Assembly (NCBI GenBank): GCA_014529385.2
Contig: CM043948.1
Coordinates: 75,350,791-75,414,790 of the forward strand
Origin: Adiantum capillus-veneris
Taxonomy: Eukaryota > Streptophyta > Polypodiopsida > Polypodiales > Pteridaceae
Reading direction: 5' to 3'
DNA: 64,000 nucleotides
Positions within the stretch are counted from its first letter, which is position 1, and each line of letters starts with the position of its first letter. The position numbers and the translations under genes are program-made. Below the pieces are notes generated by a model. That model saw only the letters and a program-made list of their open reading frames with translations. It had not been told where the DNA came from and made no database searches. Positions 25,239 through 35,592 of the stretch are shown here, piece after piece.

Positions 25239-27257
25239 ATGGCTGACAATAATAAAGAGAGTGAAATTAATGTTGATAACTTTGATTTTGCTCATGAGCA
25301 AGCTACTAATGATGCTTCAATGCTTGTTAACTATCTTGTTACTAGGCTTCAACAAGCCATGGGCAATCCATCTCTCCAAAGTGAAGTGCAACGGCAGCTT
25401 CGTGCTCATGGGATTCTCCAAGCTCATCACCATGACGAGAGAACACCTAGGAAGCCTCCTTGTGAGACTACCAAAAGAGGTCTCTCTCCGATTTGGGAAG
25501 AAGAAGAGAATCCATATGAAGGGCTCAAGAATTTACTTCTTGATGATGCATCTCCTTCCCAAAGGAGAACTCAAGAGCCTCCACCGAAGGAACGAGAAAG
25601 AAGCGAGTCTCCCGCCACCTTGGCGGAGATGGCTCCACGAAGACGGCGGGCTAAATTCTCTCCATCACCACCAAAGCGGAGAAGACCATCACACTCTTCT
25701 CCACACCATATTTCAAAGAGGGATGATAAAAAGCAAGAGAAGAAAAAGGCGAGAAAGAGGACACCCTCTTCTCCATCTTCTTCATCCTCTTCCTCTTATG
25801 AAAGCTATGGTGAAGACAACAAAGATCAAGACAAGAAAAAGGTGAGAAAGAGGTCACCCTCTTCTCCACCTTCTTAAAATTCTTCACCTTCTGAAGAAAG
25901 TGATGCTGCAACTTTTGAACCATCAAAAAGAAGAGGCCATAGGAAATCCTATGCCGCATGGAAGAGGTCGTCCAAGCTGAAGAAATTCAAAGAGGGAGGG
26001 AAGAGCATCTCTTTCCTTACCTATGATGGTACCTTTGGTGCCACGGACAGAATCTTGGCCTTTATCCAGCAATTCGATGCGGCGTTTGGAGATGAGGGCT
26101 TCACGGAATCCTCTAAGATACGCCATGTAGCTATGCACTTTCAAAAGTCCGCCAGACAATGGCGGTCTAGCCTATGAGCCAACGGTGAAGCTCCACGAAC
26201 ATGGAAAGCTTTAAGAGCTTCCATTATGAAGCAGTTTTTGGCCACCGATGCCAAAGACAAAGTACTCACCGAATGGCGAAGCTTAAAGCTCTCTCCCAAT
26301 GAATCCATCTACAAATATGTAGACAAGTTTTGGGACCTACAACTCAAAGCCACTGTCTTCAAAAAGTTGGATTTTGGAGAGCAAAAGCAACAATTTTGTG
26401 CGGGCTTAACCGAAGAAATGGCGGAGTATGTCAACTCGCAAAGACCACGTACCATATCGGCGGTAATACACCACACTATGGTGGCCTCTCGAATCAATTT
26501 CCAAATAGGGGCAAAAAGAAATAATAAGCCCCCGGAAAACAAGGGTTCCAATGAGCCTAAGGGGAAGGACAATGTCCAAAAGTCTCCTAAGGGCAACTCC
26601 AACAAAGCTAAAGAGAAGGGAGTTTACAAAGGTAAGAATAAAATCTCTCCTGAAGAGCTTGAGCATTATCGTAAGGATAACCGATGTTTCAAGTGCGGCG
26701 AACAAGGGCATGCGTACCGCGCTTGTCCCCAAAAGAACAACCGCCAAGATCCTCCTAGAGCTTCCTTGGTTGAAATCCGAGAGGAGGAAATTCACCAAAC
26801 CCATCACAAAGGATCTCCTCTATGCCATGCTTGGGGAAAGTTAAGAGAACATGATGCTTTTATTCTCTTTGACCCTGGTTCTACTCACAATTTTATATCT
26901 ATGGAGTTAGCCACCAAGCTAGGCATACAATCCTACGAGATGGGAGATGTCCTACCCGCAGACAATGCCTTCAAGGGGCAAGAAGCTTCAGTCACTCCCT
27001 TAATCGGGAAATTGAGGCTTCATATCCAAGGCTATGTGGACAAAGAGGACTTCTTTATCTCTCCTCTCAAGCATGAGGATGTAATCCTAGGGGCACCATG
27101 GTTTGACCGCCTGGCTGCCGATGTTAAATTTCCTGAAAGGAGAATCTCCTTTAAGTTCAGGGAAAAAGACATGTATATAGATGCTAAGGAAATGGGTAAC
27201 ACCATCCCCATTGTACATACACCAGCTTTCAACAAGTCAATAAAGAGCTCTATTTGA
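25239..27257 (+). pseudogene. gag: Chromovirus gag and protease
   Basis: The first ATG is 25,239 (MADNNKESE). One frame runs to 27,257, interrupted by TAA (25,875-25,877) and TGA (26,175-26,177). The N-terminal third is very basic and Ser-rich with two copies of a KKxRKRxPSSP motif. The Gag core follows (SARQWRSSL, then a W-x-LRAS-x-x-KQF-type segment and SIYKYVDKFWDL). An intact zinc knuckle CFKCGEQGHAYRAC lies at 26,685-26,726. The protease active site reads FDPGST (from about 26,868), with Pro in the place of the usual Ser/Thr. The RT frame starts one reading frame back, overlapping the end. Confidence 0.92.
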
Positions 27258-28300
27258 TTTTTGTTAAAGACTCTCAAAATGAACCTAATGCTTTAGCAAA
27301 AGAAAGTAAAAGCAACCAAAAGGAATTAGAGTTATCCAATTTTCTCAAGGGGTTTCAAGATGTTTTTATTGACGACATCCCTTGTGAGCTACCTCCTAAA
27401 CGAGGTAATGATGAGCATGCAATTGAACTTCTTCCAGGAAGTTCACCGCCTAATAAACCTCCTTATAGAGTTTCTCAAGCTCAACAAGAGGAGATTATGC
27501 GGCAAGTGCATGAGTTAGTTGAGAAGGGTATGGTTAGGCCAAGCTCATCTTCATTTTGCTCACCTATGCTATTAGTGCAAAAGAAAGACGGCACATATCG
27601 TATGTGTGTCGACTATAGAGAACTAAATAGGATCACTATCAAGAATAGGTTTCCCGTTCCACCGGTAGAAGACCTATTTGATAAGCTACAAGGATCGACC
27701 TACTTCAGTAGGGTTGACCTAAAAAGTGGCTATCATCAAATAAGGATAGTTGATCAAGACATTGTAAAGACCGCATTTCGTACTACATTTGGTCTTTACG
27801 AATACATTGTCATGCCTTTTGGCTTGACCAATGCACCAGCCACATTCAACCGCTTGATGGAGAAGCCGTTCAGGCCTCATCGAACCTTCACTGGAGTGTT
27901 CTTTGATGATATTATCATCTACTCTAATTCATTGGAGGAACACAAGCAACACCTCCAGGTAATATTTCAAGTTTTAAGAGAGAATAAACTTTATGTTAAT
28001 CGAAAGAAAAGTGAATTTTTCTTGCAAGAGATTCAGTATTTAGGTCACATTATCTCTCAAGATGGCATCCAAATGGATCCATCCAAGTTAGAGGTAATAA
28101 AAGGATGGACTAAACCAAGGAATCTGCATGAACTAAGAAGCTTCATAGGTATGTGTGCATACTATAGACGTTTCATAGAAAAGTTCTCACAAATTGCGGG
28201 ACCATTACATGACCTAACGAAGAAAAGCGTTAGGTAAACATGGTCTGCTAAGGAAAACAATGCTTTCGAAAAGCTTAAAGAAAAGCTTATCTCTCAACCT
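27254..28300 (+). pseudogene. pol: Chromovirus reverse transcriptase
   Basis: It shows the standard gypsy RT blocks: VQKKDGTYRMCVDYRELN, RVDLKSGYHQIRI, the FGLTNAPATF motif and the catalytic FFDDIIIYS (Asp pair at 27,904-27,909). The thumb/connection follows (LGHIISQDGI, then the YYRRFI motif). A TAA at 28,235-28,237 interrupts it near its end, and the frame continues into RNase H. The apparent TTG start at 27,254 is not a true start; the frame is open somewhat further upstream, overlapping the protease frame. Confidence 0.93.
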
Positions 28301-28945
28301 GTGCTTACACTACCGGATCTCTCAAAACCATTTGAGGTCCAATGCGATGCTTGTGGTGATTGCCTTGGAGCTGTTTTGCTCCAAGAAGGGCACGCCATAG
28401 GCTATGAGAGTCGAAGGCTCGACCCTATTGAGCAAGCTCTAGGCATATACAAAAAAAAACTCCTTGCAGTTCTACATGACTTAGACTCATGGAAGCACTA
28501 TTTATTGGGGAGTCCTTTCATTCTGCGAACGGATCACCAAAGTCTTAAGTACTTCATGACACAGACCAAGCTCTCCGAGAAACAAATGAGGTGGGCAAAT
28601 TTCCTTTCGCAATTTCATTTTCATATTGCTCACATTGCTGGCAAGCATAATCAAGTAGCTGATGCACTCTCAAGACGGCCGAGAGTGAATGCGGTTTCCA
28701 TAGCAACTCACAATGATCTATCTTCAATGATAGATGAGTATGCTATTGATCCCGATTTTAGAGATGTGATTTCAGCCCTTGCATTAGGGAAGAAAGAAGA
28801 ACCATTTACTTTACAAGATGGTTATCTTCTCTATGGCAATAGACTATGCGTTACTAACTCACTACGTGAGAAAGTAATGTATGAATCTCATGCTCCACCT
28901 TATGCGGGGCATAGAGGGATTCAGTCTACCTTAAAGGGAATTTGA
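28301..28945 (+). pseudogene. pol: Chromovirus RNase H and first half of integrase zinc domain
   Basis: Continues the RT frame. RNase H shows the first Asp in VQCDACGD (28,346), TDHQSL and ADALSRR. The usual acidic residue in the YEKELLA motif is replaced (YKKKLLA), so the catalytic set looks incomplete. After a linker the integrase N-terminal domain begins (HAPPYAGHRGIQSTL), then stops. The Cys-Cys half of the HHCC finger, about 45-50 residues, is missing and the reading frame changes. Confidence 0.9.
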
Positions 28946-28964
28946 TAGAGGGAAGCAACTTGGA

Positions 28965-29471
28965 TTGCTTCAACCCTTGCCAATCCCTAATTCACCATGC
29001 GAGAGCATATCCATGGATTTTATCTTTGGATTGCCTAAGTCTATCCATGGGAATACGGGAATATGGACGATAGTAGACAGGTTTAGTAAACAAGCTCATT
29101 TTATACCTGTCAAAAAGACTATCAAAGCCCATCAAATGGCAACCCTCTTTATTTCACAAATTTTCAAGTACCATGGCTTGCCCATGTCCATAGTGTCGGA
29201 TAGAGATCGTAGAATGACCAGTAATTTCTGGAAGGGTCTCTTTGAGAATTTAGGAACAAGGCTAAGCTTCTCTTCGGCCTATCATCCACAAACTGATGGC
29301 CAAAGTGAAATATCTAACCTAACCATTCTTGATCTACTAAAAGCCTATGTAACGGAAGTAGATCAAAGATCCCAATGGGAGAAGTACTTACCCTTAGTGG
29401 AGTATGCATACAATAACACTGTACATACTTCCACAGGAAAATCACCTTTCAAGGTGATTGAGGGAAGATAA
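28965..29471 (+). pseudogene. pol: Chromovirus integrase catalytic core
   Basis: It holds the DDE core: Asp in SMDFIFGLP (29,016), Asp in VSDRD (29,199) and Glu in GQSE (29,307), with the usual 35 residues between the last two. The frame differs from the RNase H segment because of the upstream deletion. It ends at a TAA (29,469-29,471), after which the same frame continues. Confidence 0.93.
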
Positions 29472-29480
29472 AAAAGTCCC

Positions 29481-30095
29481 TTGCTACTTAAGGTACATGG
29501 GAAGATCTTCGCTGCAGATGAGTATAGCCGAGACCTACAAGAATCTTTCCAAAAGATAAAGGATGCTATCTCTATCTCACAGCAAAGGCAAAAGGTTGCT
29601 GCTGACAAGCACAGAAGAGCCCAAGCCTTTAAAGAAAACGATTGGGTCTTGTTAAAGTTTCCCAAGGCTCGATTAAGGCACACAACTGGCAAGAATCCTA
29701 CGGGTCACCAAAAGTACTATGCTAAACTAGCAAAAAGGTACTATGGTCCCTTTCAGATTCTTAGGCCAATCAATGAGATGGACTATCAACTCAAGTTTCC
29801 CAATCATTGGCTCATACACAATGCTTTTCATGTGAGCCTATTAAATCCTTACAAAGGAGAGCCACCTCAAGAACCAACTATTGAAGACCCACCGGAGATC
29901 GAGGACCAAGAAGAGGTGTTGCATCCCGAGTCCATTCTCCGACATGAAGACAAGGTACTAAGAGGCGGTAAGACTATCCGACGATATCTTATTAAGTTTA
30001 AGAATTATCCTTTTGAAGATGCTAGATGGATGCAAGACATACAATTAAAGGATGACCTAAACCTTGTCAATGCTTACAATGCTTCCCAAGAGTAA
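29481..30095 (+). pseudogene. pol: Chromovirus integrase C-terminus with chromodomain
   Basis: The same frame as the core. It carries the GPY/F-type motif (RYYGPFQIL) and the segment FHVSLLNPYKG common to chromovirus integrases. It ends with a chromodomain (about 29,922-30,060; HPESILRHED, RRYLIKFKNYPFEDARWM). Chromodomains of this family direct integration by binding chromatin marks. It terminates at TAA after a SQE tail. This is the best-preserved portion of the element. Confidence 0.93.
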
Positions 30096-30450
30096 GCAAA
30101 TGTACAAAATGTTAAAAATGAACAAAATTTTTGTCTTATAAGACTCTCTTTTTTTTATTTGTGCACAAAGATAAAGTAGTATGCATGCTTAGATCAAGTT
30201 TGTGGAGACGACGTCTCCCAAACACCAAGTAGAGCTTGTCACTCTACTATGGAAGACTGATAGGACTAATGTGCAGACATGCTTGCGGCAGCCTCAGGCT
30301 CTCAAGCGCCAAATGGACTAGTCATCCATTGTGGAATGATGTTGAAGGGTAACATAGGGATCCTCTACCCGCTAAGAAAAGGACTCATGAACATGCTTTA
30401 TATTCTCTACACCATAGTCGAGGACGACTATGATTTCAAGAGAGAGGTAA
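30096..30450 (+). other. Chromovirus 3' untranslated region and polypurine tract
   Basis: About 350 bp between the stop codon and the 3' LTR, no coding signal. The last bases, CAAGAGAGAGGTAA, are purine-rich and adjoin the LTR, consistent with a polypurine tract. Confidence 0.7.
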
Positions 30451-32039
30451 TGTCATAATAATCAATATCTAATTCTCCTAAATGATTTTCTCATATTAAA
30501 CTGATCATTTAATGTGGGGAAGTCCAGGGGAGAAAAAGCTAGAATATTGGTTAAGCTAGCAGACCAGCCACATTAGGGATACAAAGGAGGGAAAATAGGG
30601 ATCCAAAGGGGGGGCCATCTGCACAAGAGCCATGTGCAACAATGGGCTAAAAAGACCCTAAGGTTCAGCCCATTAAGACTTCCAAAATGCTAAGGTTCCA
30701 AAATTCAAAGGTTGTGTCCAAAGGTCAACCCTAGGGAAAATTGGATGCTTTGTGTGTGCCCTAAAAGTCTTTGCACATCCCTACATGGGAGGGGGCGAGC
30801 CCTAAAGGTAGGGGATGAGAGAGAAATCCACACACACACACACACACACAGGCTCCCTTTACACAAAGGGAATGAGGGACACATGTCAGCTCCCTAGGCC
30901 AGATGCCCACAAGGTGTGCCCAATTTCTATTGGATGACCCTTGAAGTGGACCAATAAGAATTAAGCTAGAGTAAATCTAGTTTAATTAATTTAAAAACAT
31001 TTAATAAAAGAAACCAATGAAAATTAAGTCTCTTAGAAGACTATTGGGCAGTCTCCCAAGGGGTCCAATGAGCATTCAGGAGCCCAATGGCTTGCCTGAT
31101 TCCTATTGGCCAGGAGGCAAATGGGTCCAATGAGAGTTTAGTTTAATTATTTAATTACCTAAAGCTCTCACAAAAGGGGAAAGGGGGACACATGTCAGAA
31201 GGCTATCACTTATGCTGCTTAACACCCATTGGCTTGGGGAGGTCCAATGAGGCAAAAGCCAGACCAATTGAGCAGGAAGGGCTCGCCCAAGAGAGAGAGG
31301 GGGCTGATTTTTGCTTGGCATTGACACACACACACTCACACTTGACCATGTGTGAAGAAAGAATACTCTATCTCCTCCCAAGCTTTAATGGAGAGCTCAT
31401 CACCTACTCCAAGCTTGTGAGATAGAAGCCTACATCAACACTCTCTTGGCATGTGGATGCAAATCCAACCAAGAGCCAAGCTTCAATGCATGCTCATCTT
31501 CTCTACCAAGCTAATTACTAAGCTAAGCTATGCTAATATGAGTGATTATGTGAGGAGATATACATCTTTCTCGTAAGATACTCCTTCTTCCTCTCAATCT
31601 ACTCTCATACCCTGCTAGCTCTCACCATCTTCGAAGGTGTGTGAGGTCTTGGGTCTGAGAACGGGGATAATTCAAGTTGTGTTTGTTAAGTGTTTTGCTT
31701 GGTGCATGAAGTTTCCATCTTCATTGCACTAGCTAGTCTTGAAGGAACACAAAGAATTGTATTGTACAATGTGTCTCTTGATGGGAGAAACCATAATACA
31801 AAGCCTTTTGGAGGGGGGACCGGCTCCATAAATATCTGGTCCTCAACTGTTGTCAATAGCTTAATTGCTCTCTCTTTTGAAAGTATTGTTGATGCTATCT
31901 AACTAGGTGTTATGCTTTTTGTTGCTCTCTCCACCCAAGCACTCTTGTAATTCTCATTAGGATTCTACTCTAATGAAATGCCCACTATGTTCATGCTAAT
32001 CTCCGCTACACATAAGTTATTAGGCCATTAAATGTTACA
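30451..32039 (+). repeat. Chromovirus 3' LTR
   Basis: 1,589 bp, same ends as the 5' LTR. By eye the differences are scattered substitutions and a few short indels, on the order of a few percent. Confidence 0.93.
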
Positions 32040-32043
32040 TATG
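32040..32043. repeat. Target-site duplication TATG, right copy (chromovirus)
   Basis: Matches 23,504-23,507. Confidence 0.85.
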
Positions 32044-32866
32044 GCTATGGCTAGCCGCTATAACATATAGAGAGAAGATCAGCATGGAGATAAGAGCAAA
32101 GGAGCCATGGATAGACAAAAGCCTGATAGAATGCAAGAATGAAGACCTCATTCGTAATTTGGTACAATTTTTTATAAATAGTGCATCCTCTCTTTGGAGA
32201 AAGGTAAGTGGATTACGCTTGAATTTAAGCCGCAAGGTAGGTGGCTTGCTATTAGCATCAGTAAAGGAAGCTGACATGTTTGAGCACACCCAAAAGAAGT
32301 ATGATATGCTTGCAGTTTTTTTTAGTCATGGCAGTAAGCAGGATTCTGAAGACAACTTGAGCTCACCACACCAACAAGGCGGCCATATATGGTGGATTCT
32401 TGGTACACTCTTGGGAATCATAATTTTTAGTTTTGTCTTTGCAGGAGCCAAGATGCTTATTTCCCCTCTCGCTACTGGTGGTTACAAATTTGGTCCAATT
32501 TGGCATGCAAATTTTATTGTTCGGACACTGCAGACAATGATCCTATTTTTCACTTGGGATCCAGGAGGACACTGGCACAAAGTTCTAGAAGCCATGGGCT
32601 TCCCCTTTAATCAACCGACACTATTCCAAGGAACAAGCTATCACCCGGACCTGTTACAGATTCATGAATATTCAAGAAATCTCACCAATGGCCAAGTGGA
32701 ATGGCTAGTTCAGAAGGCAACTCGATATTGGATCCTACAACTAAGCGGAAGAAGAAACAGATCAGCTAGAGACATGAATGCCTCTAGCCAAAAGGGGAGG
32801 GCTAATGATGGGGGATTTTCACAAGCCAAGCTCCCATACCCCTCTTCTCTCATCCCCACCCCATGA
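32044..32866 (+). CDS. Gag-like protein of the non-autonomous element, 3' part with transmembrane segment
   Basis: The frame resumes in phase after the chromovirus and stays open to a TGA at 32,864-32,866, about 60 bases inside the 3' LTR. It includes a convincing hydrophobic membrane segment (about 32,387-32,460; IWWILGTLLGIIIFSFVFAG), near residues 681-705 of the joined frame, followed by about 135 residues rich in aromatic amino acids. A membrane segment at the end of a Gag-type protein is unusual. The tail could be an env-like or captured sequence. I recognise no family for it. Confidence 0.72.
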
Positions 32867-34110
32867 AAACCCCCTCTTAGAAAGAGAGTGATAAAAGGCA
32901 TTGGAAAAAGTAAGAAAAAAATAAAGTATGATTATGTAAATATATGAGAAAGGTAAAATAGGCCACCTCATGCCCGCGGGGCAGCCCATCCCCACCTTGC
33001 CTCCTTTTTCTTCACTGTTGCCCCGTCGTGTGTCCCTTTTCCTCTCCTCCACTCAAAAGGTCAACCCCCTCTCTCTTCCCCTTGTCATTTCTCCTTTCTC
33101 TCTCCCCTCAAGCTACCCCACCTCTCACCAATAATGCATTCTAACTCACCAATAATGCACCCTAACTCACATGCAACTTATCCTATCTTCCAAAATAGTA
33201 TACCCCACCCCCCCTTTCTCTCTCCTATCATATCCCATGACCCAAATACCCCCCTCTCTCTCTAAAGGGCGCCATGTATCTTGTCTTGTATCTAAATAAC
33301 CTCCCCCACACTCACACACACTCAGTTTCACTGAAAAAGGTGCCCAAAGACCCATCCCCACCCGGTGGTTACCTGATTTTTCTTGTGTTCACACACATCT
33401 GCACACAGATTCACCTCTGAACACACTCCCCTCTCTTCCCTCTTGTAATTACTTTATTCTCCATGTCACCTCTCACTTTTTTTCATCAACCCATCTCTCT
33501 CTCTCTTAGTCTCTCTCTCATGAGACTGCTGTTCTGGCACATATACACACAGCCAGACAAGTGGGGCCCACAGTCACATGGCCTATGTAGATAACGATTT
33601 CTTCATTTCTAAATTCTAGAATTTCTCCCCCCCTCCTCCCCTATATAAAGAGGGGTCACCATCACACTAAACACACACAACATCACCAAAGAGTACACTA
33701 TGCACTGTGTGTGCCTAGTGCACACACACACACCCACACCATCACCATCACCGCAATCACCATGCTTGTCTTGAGCATGACCTCTACACCCTTGGGCTAT
33801 GGAAGATGAAGGGAAACTAAATGAACGATGATGGCGATAACCCTCGTGCGAGTCTTCTCCATCAGCTCCCACCTATCAGCCATGTGCTCTACCACTCTCT
33901 CCCTTCTCTTTCCCCTACCCTATGCCCCCCATTTCATCGCCTTATTCTCTAAATAAATCTTGATGTTTTGTGAGTATGTTTTCTTGCAATGTTTTGCCCA
34001 TGTGAGGTGTGCGGAATCGCCACCTAGTCTTGTGTTTGGAGTGAGCTTGTGTATGTGTGAAGGGTGTGCGGATTCGCCATCCTTCTGTGGTGCCTAAGTA
34101 CTAAGTCGCT

Positions 34111-34157
<47 letters not shown>

Positions 34158-34369
34158 TGATCTCATTCCCCTTCCTCTTCATGATTACCCCCAAGCATCC
34201 ATCTCTCTTGGATGAAAACTTTGTTATGGTGGTGTGTTGTTTGCGTCCTAGCCGCTCAAGCTAGGTGGTGCCCCTTGTTTGCTTTACCATGACAGGCCCG
34301 AGGCGCTCCATTCGGTCCCCCGGTGTTTTGGAGGCCGTCAGGGGTTCGGGGTTCACTTTGCTCCCGCCA
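32806..34369 (+). repeat. 3' LTR of the gag-only element
   Basis: 1,564 bp, starting TGATGGGGG and ending CCCGCCA. A TATA box lies at 33,642-33,650. The CT run (about 34,113-34,155) is shorter than in the 5' LTR. The purine tract AAAAGGGGAGGGCTAA directly precedes it. Confidence 0.9.
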
Positions 34370-34860
34370 ACATAATCACACAAATAACTATCACAGTAAA
34401 AGTAGGTGTTTGGACGCTCAGCTAAAGGTAGGATACGAGTCGCCAAGGCTACCCCATACTCCCGAGTGCGGGGAGTACTGTTAAAATATCCTCTTAGTGG
34501 ATGGCCATAACTACGATAAAAAAAAATCTTATGAGGAGGTAGGAACTGGGCTAGCAGGTATAACCGATCTGAAAAACCTTGCTTTATTGAATGTTCTATG
34601 AAAGAATATTGTGGCCCTAGGCCCAGAGCCTCAGTAACCATCACCAATCAGATATTGTTTTTGAAATGCTCACAACCCCAAAGGGTCACACGTGTCACTC
34701 GGTCTTGATATGTCCACCACTTAGTTTGGGAAACAAAGGTACCTAACTGCAGAAATAGATGAAGTTCATAACAGAGTAACGTTGCTCTCCGAGTAGATTC
34801 ACTTGATAGATAAAGATGTGCAATTGCTATGGAAAAAACCTGTTCTTGACTGTATGCCAT
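34370..34860 (-). pseudogene. Unidentified minus-strand reading frame
   Basis: From an ATG (complement of 34,858-34,860; MAYSQEQVFS) a frame of about 160 codons runs leftwards, broken only by one TGA (complement of 34,648-34,650), up to the end of the gag-only element's 3' LTR, where it is cut off. The translation is aromatic- and Cys-containing (for example QTKWWTYQDR and NTYFYCDSYLCDYV). It looks like real protein, but I recognise no family. A TATAAAAG on the same strand near 34,955 could be its promoter. It is divergent from the spliced gene at 35.6 kb and may belong to the same element. Confidence 0.5.
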
Positions 34861-35592
34861 AATTTGTTAGATACACCGGGTAAGCAAATTAGCTGAAGAT
34901 GCTAACTCTGGAAAAGTTACTCTAGACTCGGTTTTTGTAAAAATATCACCCATCTTTTATAGACCCACTTGATGACTCCTATACCAAATTGGAAATAAAA
35001 AAGATTACCCAAAATTGATTAAACTCTCACCTTTAAGATCGGTGCATATTTTACCCTAGTGGATAGCTCAATGACATAAGCTTATTGTAGGGTTGGGGAA
35101 GTATGTGTAACCTGATGTGCATGATCATCCAAGACTAGATACAATAACTTGTAACAAATTTACGGACCGGGTATCGACTATGGGAATAGATTGTTATCTA
35201 GTGCCTTGGTGATGTGGTGGAATGTATGACCTGTCCTTGCATTTAACTTAATACTATCTTTTCATTGTACAAAAAATGCTCTGTAGCAGGTTTAGTAGTC
35301 TCTGCATTAAGTTTTTGTGCCTCTACTGCACGCTATCGCCTGTGTACTGGGGTGTGGGTCTGCAGCCGAATACAATAGCGGATGTGGCGTAACATGTCTG
35401 TAAACCTCCGGATCTTTGGCTGGGGGTAATCCCTAAGTATGTGTCGCGTCTTCTGCAGATGGGCATCAACCAGTATAAAAGACTCACAAGGTGACTACTC
35501 ATACTCACTTGGCAACGTGCTCTGTTATCACCTCTGTGTGTGTGAGTTCTAAACTGTGTGAGTAAATATCTATTGATTGTTGTGAGCTCAAC
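34861..35592. other. Divergent intergenic region
   Basis: About 730 bp between the two divergent starts, no coding signal. Candidate TATA boxes point both ways: TATAAAAG on the minus strand near 34,955 and on the plus strand at 35,474-35,481. Confidence 0.45.
35474..35481 (+). promoter_or_regulatory. TATA box of the spliced gene
   Basis: TATAAAAG in the context CCAGTATAAAAGACTC lies about 120 bp before the ATG at 35,593, a normal spacing for a plant promoter and short leader. Confidence 0.6.

Larger units (their letters stand above)
23508..32039 (+). mobile_element. Ty3/gypsy chromovirus, complete structure but decayed
   Basis: An 8,532-bp element inserted in the gag frame of the surrounding non-autonomous element. 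LTRs of about 1.59 kb start TGTCATAATAATC and end AAATGTTACA. A tRNA-iMet primer site follows the 5' LTR, and a C-terminal chromodomain identifies it as a chromovirus. At least four in-frame stops, one frameshift in gag-pol and a deletion in the integrase zinc domain make it defective. Confidence 0.95.
19354..34369 (+). mobile_element. Non-autonomous gag-only LTR retrotransposon (host of a nested chromovirus)
   Basis: Two LTRs of about 1.6 kb start TGATGGGGG and end CCCGCCA. The interior carries a possible primer site, one gag-like reading frame, and a purine tract (about 32,790-32,805) before the 3' LTR. No protease, RT, integrase or RNase H is present, so the element must depend on enzymes from elsewhere, like the TR-GAG class. 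A chromovirus of 8.5 kb sits inside the coding frame (23,508-32,039). Without it the element is about 6.5 kb. I could not find a matching target-site duplication (left flank TACCT, right flank ACATA). Confidence 0.88.
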
